Source of the DNA: Pseudoalteromonas sp. XMcav2-N | GTDB lineage: Bacteria; Pseudomonadota; Gammaproteobacteria; Enterobacterales; Alteromonadaceae | Assembly: GCF_024124545.1 (NCBI RefSeq) | Contig: NZ_JAMXSF010000009.1 | Coordinates: forward strand, 1 to 64,000 | Direction of reading: 5' to 3' | DNA: 64,000 nt | Notes under the pieces: model-generated | Told to the model about the DNA's origin: nothing | Seen by the model: the letters and a program-made list of their open reading frames with translations, nothing else | Database searches by the model: none | Made by a program: the position numbers and the translations under genes | In this document: piece after piece, positions 17,566 to 26,262 of the stretch | Position numbering within the stretch: position 1 is the first letter of the stretch | How the letters are laid out: each line of letters starts with the position of its first letter

Positions 17566-18318
17566 TTGTATTGGCTCGTTCTGATATGCGTACTGTTTAC
17601 CCCGGTGACAGCCAGCTGCGAGCTGATTGTCCGATTTGAAAACTACGCAGCGCAATCTCGACAAGATAATAATCTGACTTGGCATGGGCTGGACGTCGAC
17701 TTTGCCAGAGCTCTGCTAGATGAGGCCGGCTGTCACTATCAGTTTATTAATGTCCCCTGGGGACGGGCACTGAAAATGCTGGCGGAAGGCGAGCTTGATA
17801 TGGTACTCAGTGTCAGCCGTACGCCCGAACGGGAGCAATTTGCCTATTTTATTGGCCCGCAAAGAATGGAAACAATCGTGTTTGCCATGAGTCGCTCACG
17901 CCCGTTTGCAGTACATACACTGACCGATCTATTTACCTTGCCTGTGCCTGTCGCTATTCAGCGAGAAGCGTTTTACGGTCATGCATTCAATGAACGGTTA
18001 TTATTAGAACAAAGCAAGGTTGAATCGCAACGATTTATCTATGTGGCAGACAACCAGCGCAAGCTAAGTTTGCTTAAGCATGGGCGAATTGCCGGGTTTC
18101 TGGAAGAGAAATTTAACGTTCTGTACCAGTCGCAACACAATCCGGACTTTGCCCAGATCACTGTGAGCCCGCTGGTGGTGAACCGAGAGCCAGTTTATTA
18201 TGCCATGAGCAAACAGTCAGTGTCGGCCAGGGAGTTGCAGCAGCTGGCGGCAGCGTTTAAGCGGTTGCAACACTCAGGCCGTCTAAAGCAGATCCTGGCC
18301 AAATATGGATTAGACTAA
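17566..18318 (+). CDS. Periplasmic substrate-binding protein-like (PBP family 3)
   Basis: 250 residues with an N-terminal signal peptide (about 1-18, cut near TASC). The body has the two-lobed family-3 solute-binding pattern: IVRFENYA, GLDVDFARALLDEAGC, WGRALKMLAEGELDMVLSVSRTPEREQFAYF and a C-terminal FKRLQHSGRLKQILAKYG helix. Such proteins bind amino acids or act as periplasmic sensors; no ABC permease genes are nearby, so its partner is unknown. The start is a TTG, with GGGGAT as a ribosome binding site about seven bases before it. Divergent from uvrA. Confidence 0.82.
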   Translation: MYWLVLICVLFTPVTASCELIVRFENYAAQSRQDNNLTWHGLDVDFARALLDEAGCHYQFINVPWGRALKMLAEGELDMVLSVSRTPEREQFAYFIGPQRMETIVFAMSRSRPFAVHTLTDLFTLPVPVAIQREAFYGHAFNERLLLEQSKVESQRFIYVADNQRKLSLLKHGRIAGFLEEKFNVLYQSQHNPDFAQITVSPLVVNREPVYYAMSKQSVSARELQQLAAAFKRLQHSGRLKQILAKYGLD

Positions 18319-18415
18319 TTACCGGTTTTTCTCACTAAAATCCGCTCTGGTCGTCAACACTTGGTTACTTTTTTGCTAGACTAGCGCCTGTTTTTGTCTT
18401 AGCCAAATAAGTGTC

Positions 18416-19783
18416 ATGTCGAAACAATCACTTAACTCTCTTGAAAAACGTGCTGCTATTTCACTGGCCAGTGTCTTTGCCTTTCGGATGCTCGGGCTGT
18501 TTATGCTCATGCCCGTGTTGGCCATTTATGGTCAGTCACTCACTGATGTGTCGCCATTGTGGATTGGTCTGGCAATTGGAGCTTACGGACTGACACAGGC
18601 GTTACTGCAAATTCCCATGGGGTGGTTGTCTGATAAATTTGGCCGCAAACCGATTATTGTTGCTGGATTAATTATGTTTGCTATTGGCTCTGTGGTAGCG
18701 GCACTGGCTGACTCGATTTACTGGGTGACAGCAGGGCGAGCCTTGCAGGGCATGGGCGCGATTGCAAGTGCTTTGCTGGCGCTGGCTTCTGATCTAAGCC
18801 GAGATGAACAGCGACCCAAAGTCATGGCTGTCATTGGTATGTGTATCGGTATGAGCTTTGCCGTAGCGATGTTGTTGGGTCCTATGGTTGCTGCTGCTTT
18901 TGGCATAGCGGGAATTTTCTGGCTGACGGCGGCACTGGCTGTACTGGGGATCGGAATAGTGATGTTTATCGTGCCAAGTGCAGTAAACCGGGCGCCCAAA
19001 GGAGACACGGTAGCCAGCATGGCAGATATTCGTCAGTTAGTGCGTCATCCGCAGCTGGTAAGACTGGATCTGGGCGTGTTGCTGCTACACTTAACTTTGA
19101 CGACGTTATTTGTCGCGCTGCCGGGTCAGCTCATTGCTGATGGTTTGGCTGCGCAGGACCATTGGCAATTGTATATCCCCGTTTTATTGCTTGCGTTCGT
19201 ATTGATGGCGCCGCTGATGATAGTGGCCATTCGTAAGCAAAAAGAGAAACAGGTATTTCTGGCGTCGATAGCCCTACTGGTGCTGAGCACGCTGGCTTTA
19301 ATCCCAGCGGCAAACTCACTGGTAGGGATAGCGGTAGCGATGACAGTGTATTTCATTGCGTTTAACTTTCTTGAGGCAACGATGCCTGCTTTGGTTTCGC
19401 GCATTGCCCCGGCGACCCAAAAAGGTTCTGCAATGGGTGTCTTTTCCTCTTCGCAATTTTTTGGTGCATTTGCAGGTGGTGTGATGGGAGGTTATCTGGC
19501 GCAGCAGTTTAATCCTCAAACTGTGTTTGCTGCGGCTGCGGCAATTGGGGTAATATGGCTATTTATTGCGTGGCGTATGCAAATCCCGGTGCGAAGTAAA
19601 ACACTCAGTTTTGTAACTGACGTGGACGAGCCTGAGCGAGCCGATGCTTTGGCCGATCAGCTGGTCGCGTTACCCGGGGTAATCGAAGCGACCGTTGTCA
19701 GTGAAGAAAATCGTACCTACTTGAAAGTAAACGATAAAGAATTTGATTTAAACCAAGCAAAGCAAGCCCTGGGCTTGCGCTAG
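18416..19783 (+). CDS. MFS transporter with C-terminal YAM domain (YajR-type)
   Basis: 455 residues: twelve membrane segments (about 15-385) with the MFS motif GWLSDKFGRKPII between helices 2 and 3, then a cytoplasmic C-terminal domain (about 395-455) with a ferredoxin-like pattern (LPGVIEATVVSEENRTYLKV), as in the YAM domain of E. coli YajR. This is a proton-coupled drug/solute efflux family; the true substrate of YajR is not settled. It lies between uvrA and ssb, 27 bases before ssb, and may be cotranscribed with it. Confidence 0.88.
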   Translation: MSKQSLNSLEKRAAISLASVFAFRMLGLFMLMPVLAIYGQSLTDVSPLWIGLAIGAYGLTQALLQIPMGWLSDKFGRKPIIVAGLIMFAIGSVVAALADSIYWVTAGRALQGMGAIASALLALASDLSRDEQRPKVMAVIGMCIGMSFAVAMLLGPMVAAAFGIAGIFWLTAALAVLGIGIVMFIVPSAVNRAPKGDTVASMADIRQLVRHPQLVRLDLGVLLLHLTLTTLFVALPGQLIADGLAAQDHWQLYIPVLLLAFVLMAPLMIVAIRKQKEKQVFLASIALLVLSTLALIPAANSLVGIAVAMTVYFIAFNFLEATMPALVSRIAPATQKGSAMGVFSSSQFFGAFAGGVMGGYLAQQFNPQTVFAAAAAIGVIWLFIAWRMQIPVRSKTLSFVTDVDEPERADALADQLVALPGVIEATVVSEENRTYLKVNDKEFDLNQAKQALGLR

Positions 19784-19810
19784 CTTGCAATAGTGTGAGG
19801 AGAGGGTGCC

Positions 19811-20506
19811 ATGGCACGCGGTGTAAACAAAGTTATTTTGGTTGGTAATTTAGGCCAAGATCCTGAAGTACGTTATATGCCTAACGGAAACGGCGTAGCG
19901 AACATCAGCATTGCAACGACCGACAGTTGGAAAGACAAAAACACAGGTCAGATGCAAGAGCGCACTGAATGGCACCGTGTAGTGCTATTCGGTAAGCTGG
20001 CAGAAGTAGCGGGCGAATACTTACGCAAGGGTTCACAAGTCTATATCGAAGGTCGTCTGCAGACTCGTAAGTGGACTGATCAAGGTGGTCAGGAGCGCTA
20101 TACGACAGAGATCGTTGTTGATATGGGTGGCCAGATGCAAATGCTGGGTGGCCGCGGTGAACAAGGCGGTGGTCAGTACCAGGGTGGACAGCAGGGCGGC
20201 CAAAACTATGGTCAGTCTAACCAGTCTAACTATGGCAACCAGGGTGGTCAGTCTCAGTACGGACAACAGCAGCAGGGCGGTTTTGCACCTCAGCAAGCAC
20301 AACAGCCTCAGCAAAACCAACAGCAAGGCGGCGGCTTTGGTGGTGGTCAGTCTATGGGTCAGCAACCGCAGCATAATGCGCCTGCACAAGGTGGTTTCGC
20401 TCCTCAGCAAGGCAATGCAGGTGGTAACACCGGTGGCAATGCAAGTGGCAGCGCCAGCAACCCAATGGAACCGCCTATCGACTTTGATGACGATATTCCG
20501 TTCTAA
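19811..20506 (+). CDS. ssb: Single-stranded DNA-binding protein
   Basis: 231 residues: an N-terminal OB fold (1-110, starting [21 protein letters not shown]), a long Gln/Gly-rich linker (about 118-218) and the acidic tip DFDDDIPF that recruits repair and replication proteins. It coats single-stranded DNA as a tetramer. The linker is longer than in E. coli SSB (178 residues total), which is common in marine relatives. GAGGAGAGGG provides a strong ribosome binding site. A terminator follows. The uvrA/ssb neighbourhood is conserved in gammaproteobacteria. Confidence 0.98.
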   Translation: MARGVNKVILVGNLGQDPEVRYMPNGNGVANISIATTDSWKDKNTGQMQERTEWHRVVLFGKLAEVAGEYLRKGSQVYIEGRLQTRKWTDQGGQERYTTEIVVDMGGQMQMLGGRGEQGGGQYQGGQQGGQNYGQSNQSNYGNQGGQSQYGQQQQGGFAPQQAQQPQQNQQQGGGFGGGQSMGQQPQHNAPAQGGFAPQQGNAGGNTGGNASGSASNPMEPPIDFDDDIPF

Positions 20507-20543
20507 TCAAAGACAAATATTATTAGTGTTGGAAAATACTCTG

Positions 20544-20569
20544 AAAAGCCGCGGTTGAGCGGCTTTTTT
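20544..20569 (+). terminator. Terminator after ssb
   Basis: A 9-bp stem AAAAGCCGC/GCGGCTTTT with a 6-base loop merges into a run of six T, 37 bases after the ssb stop. Confidence 0.93.
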
Positions 20570-20688
20570 AGTTTATTGGAAAACGAGTTGTAAGATTAGT
20601 ACGAATAGGTGTGCACTTTCACTTGAATGTGTCTGCTGATCGCCGACGGCCCCAAACCTCCCCGAGCAATAAGCAGTCATCTGAGACG

Positions 20689-21927
20689 CTAACTCACAAA
20701 TGCAGGCAAGATCCGCTCAGCTACAATTTGCTGTGTTGCGTGGTCAACGTGATGCGCAGTTATTGCAATAATTAAGTCTAATTCTTCAATCAAAATGATG
20801 TATATTCCTCCCCCTCCTTGGGCAGAGACACTCGCATATTTCTTATCCTTGTACTGAAGATCTGAACTCCACCAATAATAGCCATATCCCTGATTAGAAA
20901 CGTCTTTGCCATCACCGAAAATTTCATCATCTCCTGTGGTGATAAGTTTACTTGTGGATCTGGTCATAAAATCACGGTTAATTATTTGCTTGTCTTTCCA
21001 TTTGCCTTTGTTTGCCGCGAGTATGCCCATTTTTATCATGTCCCTCGAAGTTAAACTCGATCTCCATATCGACTCGGGTAATCCACTCGGTGCCGTTTTC
21101 CAATGAAAATTTGTAATGTCTAATTGTCCCAATAGCTCTTTCTCAATGAATTTTTCAACATTGCCGGGTACAACCGCCTCGATTACCTGCATAATAAGCT
21201 GAGGACCAATATCGTAATAAAAGCTTTTCGATTCGGGAGTTATGGCTGCACTGTTTGCAAAAAGAAATTGAATTTCTTTTTGCCCTTTGACTAATGGAGG
21301 GTTCTCCATCATAGACTTGCGGGTTGCATTGCTGATCCGAAGACCGGTTGTCATGGTTAAAGCCTGGTGTAAGGTAATATGACTTGCGCCGTCAACAAAC
21401 TTTGAAGCGTCCAGCTTGTCCAGAAAGCCTGCCACGGGCTTATCCAAATCATCCATGCTGAGGTAACCCAATTGAATGGCACGACCAAGCAACATGCCTG
21501 TATAAGCTTTAGTAACGGATGATTGGGGGTGGGATAAATCTACGCGGCCTCTGAGGTAATATGACTCAAACAGCAGCTTGCCCTTATGGTGAATTAGAAG
21601 GCTGTCAAAATTACCGTGCTGTTTTTTGGCAAGTTCGTCAGCCAGTGCAAGGATATTGGCTTTTTTACCGCCGTCAATGCCCAACTCACCAACCGCTAAG
21701 CCATCGCTTCTTAGAGCTGGCTTAACATCAATGAAAGCTTGTGGTAGTACAGAGATATCCCAAAACTCACGATTTATTTCAGGTTGCCTCCAGTGTCGTA
21801 TTATTGCTTCCTCATCGCTGGCCGTTGGTGCCATTTTATTTACTGGCGTTAAAGATGCTTCATTACCCATGCTTGCAAAGCTACAGACAATAAAAGGCAG
21901 TAGCAGTGTGTATTTCACGCGAGCCAT
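20689..21927 (-). CDS. Serine hydrolase, beta-lactamase class C/CubicO family
   Basis: 412 residues with a signal peptide (about 1-21). The class C/penicillin-binding fold is indicated by the SxxK motif SVTK in HPQSSVTKAYTGMLLG, with the Tyr of the second motif probably in FYYDIGPQL, and a C-terminal GYGYYWW then SAQGGGGIYIIL that takes the place of the KTG/HxG strand. Family members include esterases, D-aminopeptidases and peptidases; true beta-lactamase activity is not implied. It is the last gene of a three-gene unit with a permease-prefix protein and a PadR regulator. Confidence 0.85.
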   Translation of the reverse strand: MARVKYTLLLPFIVCSFASMGNEASLTPVNKMAPTASDEEAIIRHWRQPEINREFWDISVLPQAFIDVKPALRSDGLAVGELGIDGGKKANILALADELAKKQHGNFDSLLIHHKGKLLFESYYLRGRVDLSHPQSSVTKAYTGMLLGRAIQLGYLSMDDLDKPVAGFLDKLDASKFVDGASHITLHQALTMTTGLRISNATRKSMMENPPLVKGQKEIQFLFANSAAITPESKSFYYDIGPQLIMQVIEAVVPGNVEKFIEKELLGQLDITNFHWKTAPSGLPESIWRSSLTSRDMIKMGILAANKGKWKDKQIINRDFMTRSTSKLITTGDDEIFGDGKDVSNQGYGYYWWSSDLQYKDKKYASVSAQGGGGIYIILIEELDLIIAITAHHVDHATQQIVAERILPAFVS

Positions 21928-21949
21928 AACCTCTCCTTATAGTTCTATT

Positions 21950-22684
21950 TTATTTATTAAATTCAAATCGTTCTGTTTTTATCTGCTGTAATTTGCGATG
22001 GATAATGTAGCTTACAGGTGGTAGCTGATATAGCAGGCAAAGAATACCGGTCGCAACAATGGGCCCTATTTGCCTTGCTTCAAAGCTATGATGTGCGATA
22101 TGCATGATGCTCCATAAGTAAGGAATGAAAGCAAGTGAATAACCACATATAGCGAGTTCAATGATGGAAGCTTGTTGTTGTTTATATAAATAGAGCATCA
22201 TTGCGATACTGAAGAACGAGATGAGCAAAGACTCGAAATGTATAAACATGCCCCATTCAGCCAGCGCTAAAATGTCCCAGAAATTGTGCCAAAAATGTGC
22301 ACTAAAGAGCGCCGTATGAACTTTTCCTTGTAGCAGTTCATCCCAAAAAGTTTCAGAAATAAAGGTTGGGTCGTTCAATATGGACAGCAATACAATTAAA
22401 CCCGCAGTCACAACGAACATGATAAGTGGCAAGTAAAAATTCAATCGCCCCAATACATCGACAGAAGCCAGTTTTTTCTGTAGATAAATCAAGCTTGTTT
22501 CAAGAGTTTGCTGCCAATACCATTGACTAGCATGTTTGATACTTTGTTTCGCTCGTAAGTTAAACTCTTCTTCAAGGTCGCCCAGAACACTTTCTACCAG
22601 TCGATGAGGGAGCAATATCGAGAGAATTTTATTTGCCAGTGCTGGCGGTTTGACATCTGATTTCTTGTCTGAGTAGAGGCTCAT
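21950..22684 (-). CDS. Membrane protein with N-terminal permease-prefix-like domain
   Basis: About 244 residues. The N-terminal 65 residues (PPALANKILSILLPHRLVES, VLGDLEEEF and a later WYWQQTLE) resemble the permease prefix domain found before FtsX/MacB-type ABC permeases that are paired with PadR regulators. Instead of an ABC permease there follow about four to five membrane segments. The start at 22684 follows an AGGAGG ribosome binding site that overlaps the end of the PadR gene, so translation is coupled. It may be a reduced or repurposed relative of such transporters. Function unknown. Confidence 0.7.
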   Translation of the reverse strand: MSLYSDKKSDVKPPALANKILSILLPHRLVESVLGDLEEEFNLRAKQSIKHASQWYWQQTLETSLIYLQKKLASVDVLGRLNFYLPLIMFVVTAGLIVLLSILNDPTFISETFWDELLQGKVHTALFSAHFWHNFWDILALAEWGMFIHFESLLISFFSIAMMLYLYKQQQASIIELAICGYSLAFIPYLWSIMHIAHHSFEARQIGPIVATGILCLLYQLPPVSYIIHRKLQQIKTERFEFNK

Positions 22685-22686
22685 TG

Positions 22687-23031
22687 CTACACCTCCTGAG
22701 ATAAAGCATGGCGAATAGATAGTCCGTGCCATAATGTATCCATTGCCTGCCTGGCACGCTTAAGTGCATTATGGCCTTGCGCAGTCACTTTGAAATAGCG
22801 TTTTGCTCGGCCACCTCGCTGAGCTGTGGCTTCACCTAGTCGTGATTCCACCATACCTTTACGCTCCAATCGCTCTAGTGTTGAATAGAGTGCGCCAATG
22901 GCGACATTGCGATCTACTTGTTCTGCCAATAGTTGCCTAATCGCTGCACCATACGCTTCATTTTCAAGATGAAGTAACGCAAGCATAGTCATTTGTTCGA
23001 ATTCACCTAAGAATTTATCTTTTTCAGACAT
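22687..23031 (-). CDS. PadR family transcriptional regulator
   Basis: 114 residues: a winged-helix domain with the PadR pattern EQMTMLALLHLENEAYGAAIRQLL, the wing IGALYSTLERLERKGMVESRLGE, then KRYFKVTAQGHNAL and a short dimerisation helix. PadR proteins of this size usually repress their own operon and respond to a small molecule or to membrane stress. It is the first gene of a three-gene unit. Upstream lie repeated TACTRCAA boxes, one of them palindromic, that could be its operator. Confidence 0.9.
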   Translation of the reverse strand: MSEKDKFLGEFEQMTMLALLHLENEAYGAAIRQLLAEQVDRNVAIGALYSTLERLERKGMVESRLGEATAQRGGRAKRYFKVTAQGHNALKRARQAMDTLWHGLSIRHALSQEV

Positions 23032-23360
23032 AACAGAAAGCCTTTAAAATTAATTTTCTTATTTTTACTACAAAATAGGAATTTACTGCAAGATATTATT
23101 ACTACAATGTAGTTTTATTTCGGGTTTTATGGGAACTGCAGCGATAACTCAGGTTTGTGTAAAGGGCTGAGAGATAGTACGAATGGGATATATAGGATGC
23201 AGTAAGGCTTTGCAGCTCTGCTTGAGGGACAAAATTGCCGTCACTACAACGTTGGTCTGACCGCGCTCATTCGTCCGCGGAGGAATCTGCTTCAGGCAAC
23301 TTGAGTTTTAGTCTGTCTTGAACAAAACTTGATACAGGGTTTATTGGCTTGTGTAGTAGC
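23032..23360. other. Divergent intergenic region, PadR cassette to csrD
   Basis: About 330 bases. The left part is AT-rich and holds the proposed PadR operator. The middle has one copy of the short direct repeat (23175-23184). The right part should carry the csrD promoter. I see no gene here. Confidence 0.5.
23066..23113. promoter_or_regulatory. Repeated TACTRCAA boxes, probable PadR operator
   Basis: TACTACAA, TACTGCAA and TACTACAA begin at 23066, 23084 and 23100, spaced 18 and 16 bases, and the last is part of a palindrome ACTAC-AAT-GTAGT (23101-23113). The group lies 35-80 bases before the PadR start codon, in AT-rich promoter sequence, as expected for an autoregulatory site. Confidence 0.55.
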
Positions 23361-25004
23361 ATGCGTCGACTAGTTAAAGCAGACAAAGAGATATTTACCG
23401 GGTGGGGAATACGCGCGGTGATGGGAGTTGTCTGGTTGTTGGTTAATGGCGCGCTATGGCAATTCACACATGCGCAGGTAGTGCAACAGGCCGGGCAGTT
23501 ACAAAGTCACCTGGCGCAGTTAGACGCATCCTCTTCGGCGCAACAGGTTGGTGAGTTTTCTACCTTGATCCGCCACTACGGCTTTATCAGTGAAGACCAG
23601 GCCGCACCCGTTTGGCTGTGGGCGACTGAGAGTGAGACCTTCCAGTTTGCTGAGCAAACGCTGGCGCTGTCACCCGCTCCGATACTAGAAGACTGTTTAC
23701 CCGTTGTCCTGTTTATGAACTTACTCATTTTGGGAGCTGGATACCTGTTTTCCAGGTGGATGGGAGGGCTTTCCCGTTCTGAATTGTCTGCCTCTCAGGC
23801 TCGGGCCATTACCTCAGACTTAGCACCGGTCCCGAAAATGAAAGTACAAGCAGTGGAAGAAAGCCGAAAAGTGTCTGTTTTTGCGATGGTAAAATGGCGC
23901 CTGGCATTGCCTGACGATTTGGATCCACAAAGCCATTTTAGTGTCACGCTGGCGCGGTGTTTCTCAAAGTATGAGCGGTGCTCTTGTAAATACTTATCGT
24001 CTGGCGCTTTGGTGATGACGCTGGCGCCGGTTGACAAAGTGGATGTCGATGCGCTGGCTCGACGGATCCATGAGGTAGTCTATCAGGCTTTGCTGTCTTT
24101 TCGCCCAGACCTGTCACGAAGCGCGGTGAAATGCGGGGTGTGTTTTTACGCTAAAGGGGCTGATCAGGCAATGGTTTATCAGGTTGTCCGTTCGGCGCTG
24201 AGTATAGCGCAGAGCAATGTCTGGCAGCACGTACATATCATGCCCCTGAATCATACTTTGAGCACCAGTCTGCGTCGTGCCGAAAGTGAAATCATTGATG
24301 ACATAAAAGCAGGGCGCTTTATGTTGTTCTTCCAGCCTTTGTTTGGCTTTGCTCAACAAGATGTGATCCAAAGTGAAGCGCTGTTACGTGTACGTCACCG
24401 CTCACTGGGGCTCATGTCTGCCGGGCAGTTTATTCACAAAATTCATCAGGCAGATCACCTGCTGATGTTGGATAAAACCATGGTTCGCCACGCGTTAAAT
24501 GCGTTGTCTAAAGAACCTGTAGGCTTTTCTGTTAGTCTGAATTTACATGTACTTAATTGGAGTAATAGGGACTTTGTCGCCTGGCTTAGTGAACAAGTGG
24601 CTGAGTCGGGGCGGGCAACGGATATTGCGTTTGAACTTACATTACAGGATTTCTATCAACATGAAGTATACTGCGCTCAGGTATTGACTAGCTTGTCTGA
24701 GCAGGGGTGTCGATTTGTCTTGGATCACGTCAATGCGCCGGTGAAAATTGAGGCACTGCGTGAGTTTGGCAAGATAACGGCGCTCAAACTGGCCTTTGAG
24801 CTGATCCATGAAGTGCATCATTCCGCCAAACGGCGTAGTGTCGTTCGTCAGGTTGTGTCTCAGGCTAAATTACTTGGGATACCGGTTTACGCGGTTGGTG
24901 TAGAAACCAAAGAGGAGTTTGAGTGTATCACCAACCTGGGGGTGGATGGGGCTCAGGGCTATTATTTTAGCGCTCCTTTGCTACAACTGGAACAAAGCCT
25001 GTAA
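23361..25004 (+). CDS. csrD: CsrD-type protein with degenerate GGDEF and EAL domains
   Basis: About 547 residues: two membrane segments (about 16-34 and 114-133) around a short periplasmic part, a degenerate GGDEF-like domain (about 170-300, no GGDEF motif) and an EAL-like domain (about 306-545). EALLR, ELT and QGY remain, but DDFGTG is LDHVNAP and VAEGVET is VYAVGVET, so metal and catalytic residues are lost. This is the pattern of CsrD (MshH), which does not hydrolyse c-di-GMP but directs RNase E to the CsrB/CsrC-type RNAs. Position after ssb and before mreB agrees with csrD in Vibrio and E. coli. The ATG at 23361 is preferred to TTG at 23349. Confidence 0.82.
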   Translation: MRRLVKADKEIFTGWGIRAVMGVVWLLVNGALWQFTHAQVVQQAGQLQSHLAQLDASSSAQQVGEFSTLIRHYGFISEDQAAPVWLWATESETFQFAEQTLALSPAPILEDCLPVVLFMNLLILGAGYLFSRWMGGLSRSELSASQARAITSDLAPVPKMKVQAVEESRKVSVFAMVKWRLALPDDLDPQSHFSVTLARCFSKYERCSCKYLSSGALVMTLAPVDKVDVDALARRIHEVVYQALLSFRPDLSRSAVKCGVCFYAKGADQAMVYQVVRSALSIAQSNVWQHVHIMPLNHTLSTSLRRAESEIIDDIKAGRFMLFFQPLFGFAQQDVIQSEALLRVRHRSLGLMSAGQFIHKIHQADHLLMLDKTMVRHALNALSKEPVGFSVSLNLHVLNWSNRDFVAWLSEQVAESGRATDIAFELTLQDFYQHEVYCAQVLTSLSEQGCRFVLDHVNAPVKIEALREFGKITALKLAFELIHEVHHSAKRRSVVRQVVSQAKLLGIPVYAVGVETKEEFECITNLGVDGAQGYYFSAPLLQLEQSL

Positions 25005-25157
25005 TTATCACGCTCTAAGTGTATAGCACTCAGTCTAGAGCAGTATGCCTGCCGCTCGTAGTGAGATAAGCCTGTAGACTTCTTCATGCGATTCACAAAA
25101 CGCCACGTGCGTGGCAAACGCGGGCTCTCTCCGCCGGGCTGGGGAGCCGTTACGAGT

Positions 25158-26060
25158 TTAGATTAGCCCACGGTAGCGCAAGCCGTCTAAGCCTTGTAAT
25201 CCGCCACTGTGGATCGCAATGATCCGACTGCCACGAGGAAAATATCCTTGCCCTATCAACTGCCAAAGCGCAAACATCAACTTACCTGTGTATATGGGCT
25301 CCAATGGTAATGAATGCTCCCGACGCATACGAAGGCAAAATTGCCACAATGGGGCTGAAAACTTGCCATATCCACCATCATGATGGTCACACAGCAGCTG
25401 CCAGTTGGCACGTGTGGCTGCTTGCGGATTTAACCGTATTACTTCATCGCGCAGGTACTGTGCTCCTTTTAACACTGCTACCCCCAATAACTGACAGTCA
25501 GGTGAAAGCCCTTCCAGTATGCCTGCCAGTGTACCGCCGCTACCCACAGCGCAACACACATAATCGCTGTCGGGCAGGCTCAGTGCAAGCTCTTTACAGC
25601 CGGCAAGGGCAAAGTGATTACTACCGCCTTCGGGAATGACAAAGGCGTCGGGAAACTGCCGTTCTATTTGTGCCAGATAATCTGGCTCATTGCGTCGCCG
25701 GTACTCTTTGCGAGAAACCGCATGTAAGGCCATCCCACAGGCGTGCGCCAAGCGAATTGTGGGATTATTCAAATCCAGCTCAGGGCCTCGGATCACGGCA
25801 TGTCCATGAATATTAAATTGTTTGCAGGCCATCGCGGTGGCATACAGATGATTTGAAAAGGGACCGGAAAAGGTAACCAGAGCACGTTTGTTTTCCTGTG
25901 CCATGGCCTTGAGGTTATATTTGAGCTTACGCCATTTATTGCCCTGAATAGTCGGATGAAGCAGATCGTCACGCTTGATTTGCAACGAAACGCCTGCAGT
26001 GTCGAGTTCAGGTGCCCGGATCTGTTGTAACGGAGACTCAGGAAATTCAAGCTTGTCCAT
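25158..26060 (-). CDS. PLP-dependent ACC deaminase/D-cysteine desulfhydrase family enzyme
   Basis: 300 residues of the tryptophan-synthase-beta fold. The PLP lysine is probably Lys42 in IQGNKWRKLKYNL; the phosphate-binding loop is near CAVGSGGTLAGILEG; SGPFSNHLYATAMACK and PEGGSNHFALAGCKEL are family segments. Relatives break D-cysteine to pyruvate, H2S and ammonia, or open the ring of 1-aminocyclopropane-1-carboxylate; many are of unknown specificity. It stands alone between csrD and the SUMF1-like gene. Confidence 0.87.
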   Translation of the reverse strand: MDKLEFPESPLQQIRAPELDTAGVSLQIKRDDLLHPTIQGNKWRKLKYNLKAMAQENKRALVTFSGPFSNHLYATAMACKQFNIHGHAVIRGPELDLNNPTIRLAHACGMALHAVSRKEYRRRNEPDYLAQIERQFPDAFVIPEGGSNHFALAGCKELALSLPDSDYVCCAVGSGGTLAGILEGLSPDCQLLGVAVLKGAQYLRDEVIRLNPQAATRANWQLLCDHHDGGYGKFSAPLWQFCLRMRREHSLPLEPIYTGKLMFALWQLIGQGYFPRGSRIIAIHSGGLQGLDGLRYRGLI

Positions 26061-26262
26061 CTCAGGTTCAGTCTGTGTTCTTTGGTGTCGAATAGCCGTT
26101 ATTATTTCATGAAAATCTTAGTAGAACACTGGTAAGGAAGTGGCTAATAGTTGTAAACTCAGATATTAATTGTGCTAGGCTTGTGTTTTACTTCTTAAGT
26201 ACATAGCATTAAGCGCTAAATTATAAAAAATAACAAAGACCAAACAACTGCCGCTGTTGGGA

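Larger units (their letters stand above)
20597..23184. mobile_element. Possible inserted cassette bounded by a short direct repeat
   Basis: The sequence TAGTACGAAT, followed by RGG, occurs at 20597-20606 (after the ssb terminator) and again at 23175-23184 (before csrD). Between the copies lie the serine hydrolase, permease-prefix and PadR genes, all on the minus strand, interrupting the ssb-csrD order known from Vibrio. There is no transposase or integrase and I see no inverted terminal repeats, so the mechanism, and insertion itself, are unproven. Confidence 0.3.

Noticed and set aside
20033..20410. Leucine-rich protein antisense to ssb
   Set aside because: It is the complement of the Gln/Gly-rich linker codons of ssb; the composition comes from that.
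20689..21927. Antibiotic-resistance beta-lactamase
   Set aside because: Only the general SxxK serine-hydrolase fold is seen; the family is broad and nothing points to beta-lactam hydrolysis.
25011..25148. Terminators between csrD and the PLP enzyme gene
   Set aside because: Imperfect stems such as GCTCTA/TAGAGC and GGCTCTC/GGGAGCC occur, but none is followed by a T-run on either strand.
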